From: Corynebacterium vitaeruminis | GTDB lineage: Bacteria > Actinomycetota > Actinomycetes > Mycobacteriales > Mycobacteriaceae | DNA length: 64,000 bases | NCBI RefSeq assembly: GCF_001054325.1 | Contig: NZ_JVVM01000022.1 | Location: 186,001-250,000, forward strand | Direction: 5' to 3' | The notes under the pieces: generated by a model | Told to the model about the DNA's origin: nothing | Databases searched by the model: none | The model's input: only the letters and a program-made list of their open reading frames with translations | Position numbers and translations under genes: made by a program | Shown: in pieces, positions 1-9,472 of the stretch | How positions within the stretch are numbered: position 1 is the first letter of the stretch | How the letters are laid out: each line of letters starts with the position of its first letter

Positions 1-40
1 GCACGGTCTATAAAAATTTAGAAACTAATCCGCTCGGGAC

Positions 41-93
41 TGATTCAAAACTCTGATTCGGTCAACGAGAACAAAAAACGAAAGTGATTCGGT
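41..93 (+). promoter_or_regulatory. Upstream region of cysI with three TGATTC direct repeats
   Basis: TGATTC occurs at 41-46, 54-59 and 85-90. The last two copies extend to the same 9-mer, TGATTCGGT. The block sits just upstream of the cysI start and could be an operator for a sulfur regulator such as CysR or McbR, but it does not match a motif I know. This is inference from the repeat only. Confidence 0.25.
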
Positions 94-101
94 AGATTCC
101 C

Positions 102-1808
102 ATGAGCTCTCCTACGAAAACCGCCGAGCGTCCGGCTTCCGCAGCGGCTACCCGACGTAAGAAGCGCGCACCGAAGCCGCAGGGGCAGTGGCTTATCGAC
201 GGCCGCGAGCCTCTTAACGACGACGAGCGCATTAAGAAAGAAGATGCCGGCTTTGCCGTTAAGCAGCGTGTTATCGACACCTACTCCAAGCGGGGTTTTG
301 ATTCCATCCCCGCAGAGGATCTAGCCCCGCGTTTTAAGTGGATTGGCCTCTACACCCAGCGCAAGCAGGGCCTTAGTGGTGAGCACACCGGTGTGAAGAC
401 CAACGCCGAGCTGCAGGACAAGTACTTTATGCTCCGCGTTCGCCTCGATGGTGGCCAGACCACCACTGAGGGCATTCGCACCATCGGCGAGATCTCCCGC
501 GACTTCGCCCGCGACACCGCGGACTTCTCCGACCGCCAGAATGTCCAGTTGCACTGGATCCGCATCGAGGACATGCCGGAGATTTGGGACCGCCTTGAGC
601 GAGTCGGCCTCGACACCAACTTCGGCTGCGGCGATGTCCCCCGCGTTATCCTGGGCAGCCCGGTCGCCGGCGTGGCAGCTGATGAGATTGTCGACGGCAC
701 CAATGCAATTCGCCGCATCAAGGAGGAGTACCTCTCCGGCGACGAGTTCTCCAACCTGCCGCGTAAGTTTAAGTCCGCAGTTTCCGGCTCCCCGCGTCTC
801 GACGTCACCCACGAGGTCCAGGACGTTGCCTTCGTCGGTGTCAATCACCCCGAGCACGGCCCCGGTTTCGACGTTTGGGTCGGCGGCGGTCTTTCCACCA
901 ACCCGATGCTCGCCCAGCGTCTCGGTGCCTGGATCCCCGAGGACGAGGTTCCCGAGGTATGGGCTGGCGTGTGCCGAATCTTCCGTGACTACGGTTACCG
1001 TCGCCTGCGCAACCGCGCGCGTCTGAAGTTCCTCGTCGCCGAATGGGGCGCGGAGAAGTTCCGCCAGGTGCTCGAAGACGACTACCTCAACCGCAAGCTT
1101 ATCGACGGCCCCGCGCCCGAGCCTTTCGAGGGTGACCGCGACCACATCGGCGTGCACAAGCAGGCCGACGGTCTCAACTACGTCGGCGTTAAGCCCGCTG
1201 TCGGCCGCGTTCCGGGCTCTGACCTGGTCAAGCTCGCTGACATTGCCGAGCGCCACGGTGTCTCCCGCGTCCGCACCACCGTGATGAAGGAGCTCATTCT
1301 CCTCGACGTCGCCGACGACCAGGTTGACTCCCTGCTCGCAGAACTCGACGAAATTGGCCTGTCCGCCAAGCCCTCCGCTTTCCGACGGGGGATCCTGGCC
1401 TGCACCGGCCTGGAGTTCTGCAAGCTCGCACTTGTCACCACGCGCCAGCGCGCAATTGATTTGGTGGACGACTTGGAGGAACGCCTCGGCGACCTCGATG
1501 TCCCAATTACCATTGCGCTCAACGGCTGCCCGAATGCCTGCGCCCGCACGCAGATTGCCGACATCGGACTCAAGGGGCAAATCGTCACCGACGACGAGGG
1601 CAATCGCGTTGAGGGGTTCCAGGTTCACCTCGGTGGCTCGTTGGGACTCGATGCCAACTTCGGCCGCAAGGTTCGTGGCCACAAGGTCACCTCCGCAGAA
1701 CTGGGGGACTACATCGAGCGGGTCGTCAATCACTTCAAGGATCAGCGTCACGAGGGCGAACAGTTCCGCGAGTGGATCGTCCGAGCTGATGAGGAGGACC
1801 TGAAGTGA
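102..1808 (+). CDS. cysI: Ferredoxin-dependent assimilatory sulfite reductase
   Basis: Six-electron reduction of sulfite to sulfide in the cytoplasm, with electrons from ferredoxin. The 568 residues form two ferrodoxin-like/NiR-SiR repeats. The [4Fe-4S]-siroheme ligands are visible as CTGLEFC (Cys434, Cys440) and NGCPNAC (Cys476, Cys480). LYTQRKQG and GCGDVPR hold the Tyr and Cys known to be cross-linked in actinobacterial SirA. The stop overlaps the cysX start by 4 bases, so it is translationally coupled. A nitrite reductase has the same fold, but the cys context settles the substrate. The upstream gene, fpr2 in C. glutamicum, would lie outside the window. Confidence 0.95.
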   Translation: MSSPTKTAERPASAAATRRKKRAPKPQGQWLIDGREPLNDDERIKKEDAGFAVKQRVIDTYSKRGFDSIPAEDLAPRFKWIGLYTQRKQGLSGEHTGVKTNAELQDKYFMLRVRLDGGQTTTEGIRTIGEISRDFARDTADFSDRQNVQLHWIRIEDMPEIWDRLERVGLDTNFGCGDVPRVILGSPVAGVAADEIVDGTNAIRRIKEEYLSGDEFSNLPRKFKSAVSGSPRLDVTHEVQDVAFVGVNHPEHGPGFDVWVGGGLSTNPMLAQRLGAWIPEDEVPEVWAGVCRIFRDYGYRRLRNRARLKFLVAEWGAEKFRQVLEDDYLNRKLIDGPAPEPFEGDRDHIGVHKQADGLNYVGVKPAVGRVPGSDLVKLADIAERHGVSRVRTTVMKELILLDVADDQVDSLLAELDEIGLSAKPSAFRRGILACTGLEFCKLALVTTRQRAIDLVDDLEERLGDLDVPITIALNGCPNACARTQIADIGLKGQIVTDDEGNRVEGFQVHLGGSLGLDANFGRKVRGHKVTSAELGDYIERVVNHFKDQRHEGEQFREWIVRADEEDLK

Positions 1809-2062
1809 GTGAATCTCCCAATGAGGTTCGGTCGCAGGGACCGTCGGCAAGCGAACAAGACGAGACCCCAGCGCGACTGGGGATTGGTGGCCGAAGCGCA
1901 CACCCCAATCCGAACCGCGGCGCGGTGATGCACTGCCCATACTGCGGCGGTGACGATCTGTGGCCCGATGTAGAAACCGATTACGCCTGGCAATGCCGCG
2001 AATGCTGCCGGGTATTCACAGTGAAACTGCATGGTCATATTGATAGGAAGGTGGCGTCATGA
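1805..2062 (+). CDS. cysX: Small CxxC protein of the sulfate-reduction operon
   Basis: An 85-residue protein with a GTG start overlapping the cysI stop and a stop overlapping the cysH ATG (both 4 bases), so it is a genuine operon member. The first 40 residues are polar and probably disordered. The second half has CPYCGGDD and, 19 residues on, CRECCRVF, which is a zinc-ribbon or small Fe-S arrangement. The gene in this position in C. glutamicum is called cysX and described as ferredoxin-like. The Cys spacing here looks more like a zinc ribbon than a 2[4Fe-4S] ferredoxin. A role as electron carrier or stabiliser of sulfite reductase is inferred from position only. Confidence 0.8.
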   Translation: MSESPNEVRSQGPSASEQDETPARLGIGGRSAHPNPNRGAVMHCPYCGGDDLWPDVETDYAWQCRECCRVFTVKLHGHIDRKVAS

Positions 2063-2823
2063 GCACGGGACTGAAAACCGCTGAAGTCATTAAGACTCAG
2101 GAGGCGCTCGCGCGTGAGGACGTGCTGGACAATCCGGAGACCGCTCGTCGTCTGATCGAGCTCGCGCTGGAGTGGGGCTCCAAGCTGGAGACTGCCACTT
2201 CCGGGGAAGTACTGGAATGGGGTGCGGAGCACCTGCACACGCCACTGGCTGTGACCCTGTCGATGCAGGACACGGTATTGGCGGAGCTGGCTGCTCGGCA
2301 CGCGCCGGAGGCGGATTTGATCTTCCTGGATACGGGTTACCACTTCCCGGAGACCCTCGATGTGGCGGAGCAGGTTGCACAGCGCTACGACAACCGACTG
2401 CTGTCGATTGAGCCGAAGCGCACCCGCGCCGAACAGGACGCCGAAGAGGGTGTCGACCTGTACAAAACCGACCCGACGCGCTGCTGCGCACTGCGGAAGG
2501 TCGAGCCACTGTCAGCCGTGAAGCGCCCCTACGAGGGCTGGGTCACTGGACTGAAGCGTGTCGACGCGCCGACCCGCGCGCACACGCCGGTACTGGAAAT
2601 CGATAAGACCGGTCGCATTAAGCTCAACCCGCTGGCCACCTGGACGGATGAGGACGTTGCCCAGTACATCGAGGACAACGACCTCATTGTGCATCCGCTG
2701 ACACAACAGGGGTTCCCGTCGATTGGCTGCGCGACATGCACCGCGCGAGTGGCCGAGGGGGCGGATCCGCGCTCAGGCCGCTGGGCGGGCAGCGAAAAGA
2801 CAGAGTGCGGATTGCATCTCTAG
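2059..2823 (+). CDS. cysH: Adenylylsulfate (APS) reductase
   Basis: Reduces APS to sulfite and AMP. The 254 residues carry a PP-loop-like nucleotide fold. Two Cys pairs, Cys142-Cys143 (TRCCALRKVEPL) and CATC at 224-227, are the [4Fe-4S] ligands that separate APS reductases from the cluster-free PAPS reductases. The catalytic Cys lies in the C-terminal ECGLHL. No APS kinase (cysC) is seen here, which fits direct use of APS. The ATG overlaps the cysX stop. Downstream, a 159-base gap with short tandem repeats separates it from cysD. Confidence 0.95.
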   Translation: MSTGLKTAEVIKTQEALAREDVLDNPETARRLIELALEWGSKLETATSGEVLEWGAEHLHTPLAVTLSMQDTVLAELAARHAPEADLIFLDTGYHFPETLDVAEQVAQRYDNRLLSIEPKRTRAEQDAEEGVDLYKTDPTRCCALRKVEPLSAVKRPYEGWVTGLKRVDAPTRAHTPVLEIDKTGRIKLNPLATWTDEDVAQYIEDNDLIVHPLTQQGFPSIGCATCTARVAEGADPRSGRWAGSEKTECGLHL

Positions 2824-2850
2824 TTTGAGCGGCTGGCGGCTAGACGATAC

Positions 2851-2880
2851 CGACAGCCACTAGCCACTAGCCACTAACCA
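2851..2880 (+). repeat. Heptad tandem repeat between cysH and cysD
   Basis: The unit AGCCACT is repeated just over three times in the cysH-cysD spacer. About 70 bases further on, AGCTAACAC is repeated twice, just before cysD. These are slippage-prone tracts in a spacer that otherwise shows no gene. No function can be assigned. Confidence 0.6.
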
Positions 2881-2982
2881 ATTGCCGCTCATGGCTCGCT
2901 GCGAACTGCAGCTTATACAGACAGTTTTTTAAAACAGCCAACAAGCTAACACAGCTAACACAGCCACAACAGAAAGAACCCC

Positions 2983-3909
2983 ATGACAAGCTCAACCACC
3001 GTTTCCGTACAGAACCGCCTAGACCCGCGGCTTGCCGAGCTCGAGGCCGAGGCCATCGACATTATCCGCCAGACTGCCGGCCAGTTTGACCGTCCGGCAC
3101 TGCTTTTCTCCGGCGGAAAGGACTCCGTAGTCGTGCTCGAGCTGGCCAAGCGCGCTTTCGCGCCGGCGAGTATCCCGCTGGAGCTGCTCCACGTCGACAC
3201 CGGCCACAACTTCCCCGAAGTCATTGCGTTCCGCGACAAGATTGCCGCTCAGCCAGGCATCAAGCTGCACGTAGCCGAGGTTCAGGACTGGATCGACAGT
3301 GGCGTGCTCACCGAGCGTGCCGACGGTACCCGCAACCCCCTGCAGACCGTGCCGCTGGTGGAAACCATCGCCAACCGTGGTTACGACGCTGTCCTCGGTG
3401 GCGCCCGCCGCGATGAGGAAAAGGCCCGCGCCAAGGAGCGTGTGTTCTCCGTCCGTGACTCCTTCGGCGGTTGGGATCCGCGTCGTCAGCGCCCCGAGCT
3501 GTGGGGCCTCTACAACGGCCGTCACGCCGCCGGTGAGAACGTTCGCGTTTTCCCAATCTCGAACTGGACCGAGGCCGACGTCTGGGCCTACATCGAAGCT
3601 CGTGATATTGAATTGCCACCCATTTACTTCGCCCACGAGCGTGAGGTGTTCAACCGCGGCGGTATGTGGCTGGCACCGGGCGAGTGGGGTGGACCCCGCG
3701 ACGGCGAAACCCTCGAAGTTCGCACCGTCCGCTACCGCACTGTCGGTGACATGAGCTGCACCGGCGCTGTCGAATCGACTGCCACCACTATTGCGGAGGT
3801 CATGGAGGAACTTCGCACATCCAAGCTCACCGAGCGTGGCGCTACCCGCGCAGATGACAAGTTGTCCGAATCCTCCATGGAAGACCGCAAGAAGGAAGGT
3901 TACTTCTGA
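2983..3909 (+). CDS. cysD: Sulfate adenylyltransferase, small (catalytic) subunit
   Basis: With CysN, makes APS and pyrophosphate from sulfate and ATP. The 308-residue length is normal. The PP-loop SGGKDS is near residue 44 (LLFSGGKDSVVVLEL), and the family's conserved GARRDEEKARAKER stretch follows. The ATG start has an upstream AGAAAG. Its stop (TGATG) overlaps the cysN start, so the two subunits are probably made in equal amounts. The pyrophosphate it releases can be removed by ppa, also in this window. Confidence 0.96.
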   Translation: MTSSTTVSVQNRLDPRLAELEAEAIDIIRQTAGQFDRPALLFSGGKDSVVVLELAKRAFAPASIPLELLHVDTGHNFPEVIAFRDKIAAQPGIKLHVAEVQDWIDSGVLTERADGTRNPLQTVPLVETIANRGYDAVLGGARRDEEKARAKERVFSVRDSFGGWDPRRQRPELWGLYNGRHAAGENVRVFPISNWTEADVWAYIEARDIELPPIYFAHEREVFNRGGMWLAPGEWGGPRDGETLEVRTVRYRTVGDMSCTGAVESTATTIAEVMEELRTSKLTERGATRADDKLSESSMEDRKKEGYF

Positions 3910-5210
3910 TGAGCCAGCCAAATTCCCCAGCTACCCTGATTACCGCCGACCGCGCCACTCGCGCTCGTCGCACTCTTCGCCTGTGCACCGCTGGCTCCGT
4001 CGACGACGGTAAGTCCACCTTCGTCGGTCGCCTGCTGCACGACACGAAGAACATCCTCGCCGACCAGTATGAGGCTGTCGTCGCCTCCTCACAGGCACGC
4101 GGTCAGGAAAATCCTGACCTGTCGCTGCTGGTCGACGGCCTGCGTGCCGAGCGAGAGCAGGGTATCACCATCGACGTCGCCTACCGCTATTTCGCCACCG
4201 ACGTCCGCTCGTTCATCCTCGCCGACTGCCCTGGTCACGAGCAGTACACCCGAAACACGATTACCGGTATGTCCACCGCCGAGGCTGTCGTTTTGCTTAT
4301 CGACGCGCGCAACGGCGTCGTGACGCAGACCAAGCGTCACGCAACGGTGGCCGGCCTGCTGGGTGTCCGCCACGTCATCTTCGCGGTCAACAAGATTGAC
4401 CTGTTGGACTACAGCGAAGATGCCTTCCGCAAGATTGAGTCGGATGTGGCAGCGCTGGCAGAGCGCCTGGGTCTGCAGAACACCTTCGTTGTTCCGGTGT
4501 CGGCTCTGGTCGGCGACAACATTGTCGATCCTTCCCAGCACACCCCGTGGTATGAGGGTCCGACCGTGCTGGAACTGCTGGAAAACCTCAACATCGGTGC
4601 CGATCTGGAAACCGATGCCGAGGCCGACCTGCGTCTGCCCATCGACTACGTCATTCGTGATCACGCCACCGAGTACCGCGGTTACGCTGGCCGTATCGCC
4701 GCAGGTAGTGTGCGTGTGGGCGACGCTGTCTCCGTGGACGCTAACCGTCAGGCGACCGTCACGAAGATCACTGTGGCAGCTGAGGACGTCAGCGAGGCCG
4801 TAGCCGGTCAATCCGTGGCCATCAGCCTGGATGCCGAGTTCGACCTCGCCCGCGGTGACCTTATCAGCGGCACCCGTCCGGAGGACGTCCGCCGCTTCTC
4901 CGCCGTGGCTGTCCACCTTGCGGACAAGCCGCTGGCAGTCGGTCGTGTCGTTGAGGTGCGCTACGGTGCCGCGCTGGTGCGTGGGCGTATCGCTTCCGTC
5001 GATGCTCTTATCGACATCGAGACCGGTGAGCCCACCGGCGTTGCCGACCAGCTCGCGGTCAATGATGTCGCTGAGGTGACCATCGAGGTCGCGCAGCCGC
5101 TCCCGGTCGATGCCTACCGCGTCGGTGGTCGTGTCGGTGCCTTCCTGCTTATTGAGCCGGGCACCGGTGACACCCTCACCGCTGGCCTCGTGCGTGGCGC
5201 AGCTCAGTAG
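3909..5210 (+). CDS. cysN: Sulfate adenylyltransferase, large (GTPase) subunit
   Basis: An EF-Tu-like GTPase that drives APS formation by CysD. The 433 residues show G1 GSVDDGKST (about residue 29), G3 DCPGHEQY and G4 NKID, followed by two beta-barrel domains. There is no C-terminal APS kinase domain, unlike the CysNC fusions of mycobacteria. This agrees with the APS-type reductase encoded by cysH. Confidence 0.96.
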   Translation: MSQPNSPATLITADRATRARRTLRLCTAGSVDDGKSTFVGRLLHDTKNILADQYEAVVASSQARGQENPDLSLLVDGLRAEREQGITIDVAYRYFATDVRSFILADCPGHEQYTRNTITGMSTAEAVVLLIDARNGVVTQTKRHATVAGLLGVRHVIFAVNKIDLLDYSEDAFRKIESDVAALAERLGLQNTFVVPVSALVGDNIVDPSQHTPWYEGPTVLELLENLNIGADLETDAEADLRLPIDYVIRDHATEYRGYAGRIAAGSVRVGDAVSVDANRQATVTKITVAAEDVSEAVAGQSVAISLDAEFDLARGDLISGTRPEDVRRFSAVAVHLADKPLAVGRVVEVRYGAALVRGRIASVDALIDIETGEPTGVADQLAVNDVAEVTIEVAQPLPVDAYRVGGRVGAFLLIEPGTGDTLTAGLVRGAAQ

Positions 5211-5265
5211 AGCTGCCAGATAGAGAAACCAGAAAGCACAGCTAGCGAGACTGAGGAGACCACCG

Positions 5266-6036
5266 ATGACAGCACTGATTTTGCTAGCGCACGGTTCACG
5301 ACATTCCGAGACCAAACCGGTGCTCGAAGAGGTGGTCGCACTCGTGCGCGAGAAGATGCCGCTCACCCGTCTGGACGCTCCCTCCCAGATTCGCCTCGCT
5401 TGGCTGGACCTCGACGAGCCTTCGCTGGACGCCGTCTGCGCCGACCTCGCCGCCGCTGGCGAGACTCGCGCACTGGCCGTACCTCTACTGTTCACTGATG
5501 CGTTCCACTCGCGAGTCGACGTTCCCGAGCAGGTTCGGCTCTGCGATCGTCACGGTGTTGACATCACAGTGGCCGCAGGACTTGGGCTTGGCGACGGCAC
5601 GAAGCGCGCCGTCGTCAAGCGAATCATCGAAGCGGCGGAGAAGGCATCTTTTTCCTGGCCGGTGGATGCGCTGGTGATGGGGGTTGGCTCCTCCGATGAG
5701 GATGCCAATGCGGCTGTGCACCAGTTCGCGGCAGGCCTCGGCGGGATGCTGCCGGGGTATGTGAGTGCGTCATTCGTGGTCGGTCCCGAGAAAATCAAGG
5801 GAGCCGATGCCGTGGCCGTGGCACAGGAGCGCGCGGCCAAGCGTGGTCGCGGACTCGTAGTGGTGCCGCTGTTTACCGCGCCGGGGCTGCTGTGGGATCG
5901 AGTCGTCGATGCTGGAGCCGCTGCTGGTGCTGGCCAAGTGGCTTTTGGCGAGCCATTGGCTGAGCTCTTGGCACCGATTGTGTGCTGTCGCTGGGACTCG
6001 CGATCCGCCTACGCGAACGTGCCGGTGGTTGCCTAG
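5266..6036 (+). CDS. cysY: Sirohydrochlorin chelatase, CbiX/SirB type
   Basis: Probably inserts Fe2+ into sirohydrochlorin to make the siroheme needed by CysI. The 256 residues form two CbiX-like halves. The first begins LILLAHGSRHSE with the metal-binding His. The second half, around VVVPLFTAPGLLWDR, has lost an obvious HGS motif. The ATG follows GAGGAG. It is last in the cys cluster here. The cysZ sulfate permease that follows it in C. glutamicum is absent, and the next gene (fprA) is convergent. Cobalt chelation for B12 is an alternative, but operon context favours iron. Confidence 0.85.
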   Translation: MTALILLAHGSRHSETKPVLEEVVALVREKMPLTRLDAPSQIRLAWLDLDEPSLDAVCADLAAAGETRALAVPLLFTDAFHSRVDVPEQVRLCDRHGVDITVAAGLGLGDGTKRAVVKRIIEAAEKASFSWPVDALVMGVGSSDEDANAAVHQFAAGLGGMLPGYVSASFVVGPEKIKGADAVAVAQERAAKRGRGLVVVPLFTAPGLLWDRVVDAGAAAGAGQVAFGEPLAELLAPIVCCRWDSRSAYANVPVVA

Positions 6037-6061
6037 GGCGGTAGTGCCGGTAGAGCCCTAG

Positions 6062-7450
6062 TTACTCGCCCTTGGAGTGAGCGACCATCTCATCCCACTC
6101 GACGTACTTCTTGCGCTCGCGCCCCTCGGCCTCGCCGGCGGCGCGCTCGGCGGCATCGAGCTTGTGCCAGCCCTCCCAATCCAGGTAATCGATGCCCTTG
6201 GATTCCAGCAGCTCGTTGACTGCGGACAGCTCCGGCTTGGATGGGGTGAACTTCTTGCCTTCTGCGGCATCTGCCAGCAGGTTGGCCACGGCCTCGTTGG
6301 CATCGCCCTTGGTATTGCCAATCAGGCCGACCGGGCCACGGCGAACCCACCCGGTGGTGTAGAGGCCGGTGATGGTCTCGGCTTCTTCATCCTCGGTGTT
6401 TTCCGATTCAATGACTCGACCGCCGACGTTGGAGATGACGTTCTTGACGTTGTCGAACGGGATTCCCGGCAGTGCGTCGGAGCGGTAGCCCACGGCGGAG
6501 TAGACCGCGCCGACCTTCCAGTCGGTGGTCTCGCCGGTCGGGCACAGCCCGCCAGCCCCGTCGTATTCCATACGCTGCGTGCGCAAGCCGACCACATGCT
6601 GCTCGCCGTCGGCGCCCTCCTCGCTGAGGATTTCCACTGGCGACTCGAAGAAGTGAATGTAGAGCTTGTGCGGTGCGTTCTTCGGTTCGCGGATGGCGTA
6701 GTTCTCCAGGATGGTGCAGACCTGGTCAGTGATCTTGGAGTTGCGACGCATAATCTCGGACGCGGAGTCGTAGTCAATATCGCGCGGATCGACAACGACC
6801 TCGACGTTTGGTGAGTAGTCCAGTTCCTTGAGCTCCAGCGGAGTGAACTTTGCCTGTGCCGGGCCACGTCGACCGAAGACGTGGACTTCCTTGGCCTTAT
6901 TGGTCTTCAGAACCTCGTAGACATTGTCCGGAATCTCCGTGACGTGCAGTTCCTCGCCGGTCTTCGCCAGGATTCGGGAGACGTCCAGCGCGACGTTACC
7001 GACACCGACGACGGCCACGGACTCCGCCGAGAGGTCCCAGGTGCGCTCAAAAAGCGGATTGCCGTCGTAGAAGCCCACGAATTCACCAGCACCAAAGTGC
7101 TCCGGCAGATCCGCACCCGGCGTCGGCAGTGCGCGGTCGCCGACAGCACCGGTGGCGAAGATGACGGCGTCGTAATGCTCCTTTAATTCGTCGAGGGTGA
7201 TGTCCTTGCCGAACTCAACGTTGGAGAACAGACGTAGCTCCGGCTTTTCCATCACACGGTGCAGGGCCATGATGATGCCCTTGATACGTGGGTGGTCGGG
7301 GGCGACGCCGTAGCGAATCAGGCCGAATGGAGTCGGCATCTTTTCAAAGAGATCGACTTCCACGTCGGTACTGGATTTCATCAGTGCATCGGAAGCATAA
7401 ACACCGGCCGGGCCAGAGCCAATTACGGCAACGCGGAGCGGGCGATTCAT
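6062..7450 (-). CDS. fprA: Ferredoxin-NADP+ reductase, FprA type
   Basis: An adrenodoxin-reductase-like flavoprotein moving electrons between NADPH and ferredoxin. In the 462 residues, the FAD motif VIGSGPAGVYA is at the extreme N terminus and the NADP motif VVGVGNVALD is near residue 155. GWVRRGPVGLIGNTKGDA near residue 370 is typical of the family. The ATG is preceded by GAAAGAAGGA. It converges with the cys operon, whose sulfite reductase uses reduced ferredoxin, and diverges from pta. Confidence 0.93.
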   Translation of the reverse strand: MNRPLRVAVIGSGPAGVYASDALMKSSTDVEVDLFEKMPTPFGLIRYGVAPDHPRIKGIIMALHRVMEKPELRLFSNVEFGKDITLDELKEHYDAVIFATGAVGDRALPTPGADLPEHFGAGEFVGFYDGNPLFERTWDLSAESVAVVGVGNVALDVSRILAKTGEELHVTEIPDNVYEVLKTNKAKEVHVFGRRGPAQAKFTPLELKELDYSPNVEVVVDPRDIDYDSASEIMRRNSKITDQVCTILENYAIREPKNAPHKLYIHFFESPVEILSEEGADGEQHVVGLRTQRMEYDGAGGLCPTGETTDWKVGAVYSAVGYRSDALPGIPFDNVKNVISNVGGRVIESENTEDEEAETITGLYTTGWVRRGPVGLIGNTKGDANEAVANLLADAAEGKKFTPSKPELSAVNELLESKGIDYLDWEGWHKLDAAERAAGEAEGRERKKYVEWDEMVAHSKGE

Positions 7451-7940
7451 GAAGTCTGTCCTTCTTTCTCTAATGCTTTACGACGGCCACGAGACCGCGG
7501 CGTAAGTAGCTGCCAGCGGTGACCTCGCGGGAAAGTGAGTTATTGGTCAGCTTTGGGTTTATTCGACATTCCCAATGGTAGCGCCCCCAATCGTAGCGAT
7601 AACTTACGAAAAATCGAGAGGTGAGCATCACATCATTGGTGAGATGCTTTCGGAGATAGACAAAACTAAATGTGACCTTAATCACGTTTGATGTGGGAAT
7701 TTGGGATAGTTCACTAGAAAAACAGTGCAAAAGCGGGCATTGTGCGGGAAATTCGTTGGAATCTGTGGGGAAATGTGTGGCTACCAGGGGTAACCAGGGA
7801 GGTTTGCGTCTGCCGTGAGATGTAAGGTGACTCACAATAAGATGAAAATAATGATTTGAGGCTCAGGCAGTCCAACGGCTCAAGCCAAGTCAGCGATTAA
7901 GCAAGTCAACGATTAAGCGCAGTGCGAGAAAGGAACGTCG
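7451..7940. promoter_or_regulatory. Long divergent promoter region, fprA / pta
   Basis: About 490 bases without a gene, noticeably more AT-rich than its surroundings. It contains a CRP/GlxR-like palindrome (listed separately) and must hold the promoters of fprA and of pta-ackA. A variant of the recurrent 11-mer described in the findings (GCTTTACGACG, 7475-7485) lies just upstream of fprA. No tRNA or conserved RNA structure was recognised. Confidence 0.6.
7671..7686. promoter_or_regulatory. CRP/GlxR-type operator candidate
   Basis: TGTGACCTTAATCACG fits the GlxR consensus TGTGA-N6-TCACA with one terminal mismatch. It lies about 255 bases before the pta start. From memory, GlxR binds the pta-ackA promoter of C. 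glutamicum, so the location makes sense. Binding itself is inference. Confidence 0.6.
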
Positions 7941-9467
7941 GTGAGCGAAAAGAACGCCCAAGCGTCCACCAACAACTCCGCAGTCCTGATTACTTCAGTA
8001 GACCGCGCAGACAATCTGCAAGATGTCATTACGGCATTGTCTGAGGCACTGGGTGGGGCACGTTGCCTCCACACTGTCGGTGGGCCGCACGGCGCCACTG
8101 TGGACCAGGTTGTTTCTGATTCGGAATCTGCGCTTGACACCATCGTCAGTGCTGTCGAGGCTGACCGCGTTGCTAACGAGGGCGCGGCAGTACTGACTGG
8201 CTCCGGCAACCTGGACTTCGACTTCCGTATTGCCACTGTCGCCGGTGCCGGTGTCATCGTTGTCGCTGGTGGTACGGGCTGCCATGAAGATGCCGCCAAG
8301 GCTCGCATTCGTCTGGCTCTCAGCAGCGCAGCTCAGCGTCATAGCGAGGTGCTCGCTGTTGTCCTGACCGGGGAGGACGCGGCCGAGGCTGCTAAGACTC
8401 TCGAGCTTGATGTTCCCGTTGTTGCGGTTGACGATATCGAGGGGCTGCGCAAGGTCGTTAGCCGCGAGGTCACCGCTGTGATGACTCCGCAGCGTTTCCA
8501 GTGGTGGCTGCTGCAGCGCGCCAAGGCTGATAAGCGCCACATTGTGTTGCCAGAGGGCGATGACGATCGCATTCTCGAGGCCGCTGATTACCTCTTGCAC
8601 GAAGACATCTGTGAGCTCACCATCCTCGGTGACCCGGACGCTATGGAGGCGCGCGCCTCCGAACTGGGGTACGACATCAACGCTGCTCATCTCTGGAACC
8701 CGCAGACCTCCGAGTACGTTGAGCAGTTCGCGGAGCAGTTCGCAGAGATGCGCAAGGCCAAGGGCGTCACGCTGGAGCAGGCCCGTGAGACGATGCAGGA
8801 CATCTCCTACTTTGCGACGATGATGATTCACAACGGGCTTGTCGACGGCATGGTTTCCGGTGCAGCCCACACGACTGCTCACACCATCCGTCCATCCCTG
8901 CAGATTATTAAGACCAAGCCGTCGGCATCCACGGTGTCGTCGCTATTCCTCATGGTTATGGATAACTCGCTGTGGGGTTTTGCGGACTGCGCGGTGCTGC
9001 CGAAGCCGGCTCCGGAGCAGCTGGGTGAAATCGCGGTAGTATCCGCTGAAACTGCAGCTTCCTTCGGTATCGATGCTCGTGTCGCCATGCTGAGCTACTC
9101 CACTGGTGCGTCCGGCACCGGTGAGGATGTTGACCGTGTGAAGGCTGGTCGGGCCAAGGCCAAGGAGCTGTCTCCTGACCTCGCTGTCGACGGTCCACTG
9201 CAATTCGATGCCGCTATTGACCCGTCTGTGGCAGCGAAGAAGATGCCGGATTCCTCCGTTGCGGGTAAGGCAACTGTTTTCGTGTTCCCGGATTTGGACG
9301 CCGGTAACATCGGTTACAAGATTGCCCAGCGTTGCGGCGGTGCATTGGCAATCGGCCCGATTCTGCAGGGCTTGAACAAGCCGGTCAATGACCTTTCCCG
9401 TGGCGCCACGGTGCCGGACATCATCAACACGGTTGCAATTACCGCTATTCAGGCTGGAGGAAACTAA
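7941..9467 (+). CDS. pta: Phosphate acetyltransferase
   Basis: Interconverts acetyl-CoA and acetyl phosphate. With AckA it forms the acetate activation/overflow pathway. At 508 residues it is longer than the roughly 330-residue catalytic core. The N-terminal ~170 residues form a separate nucleotide-binding-like domain ([12 protein letters not shown]), and the PTA_PTB core starts near [15 protein letters not shown]. Catalytic-core signatures such as [15 protein letters not shown] and [12 protein letters not shown] are intact. The GTG start at 7941 follows GAAAGGA. ackA starts 6 bases after the stop. Confidence 0.95.
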   Translation: MSEKNAQASTNNSAVLITSVDRADNLQDVITALSEALGGARCLHTVGGPHGATVDQVVSDSESALDTIVSAVEADRVANEGAAVLTGSGNLDFDFRIATVAGAGVIVVAGGTGCHEDAAKARIRLALSSAAQRHSEVLAVVLTGEDAAEAAKTLELDVPVVAVDDIEGLRKVVSREVTAVMTPQRFQWWLLQRAKADKRHIVLPEGDDDRILEAADYLLHEDICELTILGDPDAMEARASELGYDINAAHLWNPQTSEYVEQFAEQFAEMRKAKGVTLEQARETMQDISYFATMMIHNGLVDGMVSGAAHTTAHTIRPSLQIIKTKPSASTVSSLFLMVMDNSLWGFADCAVLPKPAPEQLGEIAVVSAETAASFGIDARVAMLSYSTGASGTGEDVDRVKAGRAKAKELSPDLAVDGPLQFDAAIDPSVAAKKMPDSSVAGKATVFVFPDLDAGNIGYKIAQRCGGALAIGPILQGLNKPVNDLSRGATVPDIINTVAITAIQAGGN

Positions 9468-9472
9468 ATATT

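Noticed and set aside
8..23. TCTA-N8-TAGA as an McbR site upstream of cysI
   Set aside because: The half-sites are in the opposite order to the TAGAC-N6-GTCTA consensus I know, and the match is short enough to be chance.
321..1940. 539-residue minus-strand frame over cysI
   Set aside because: Cluster ligands and operon overlaps show that the plus-strand cysI frame is real.
4089..5495. 468-residue minus-strand frame over cysN/cysY
   Set aside because: The GTPase motifs of cysN lie on the plus strand; this frame resembles no protein.
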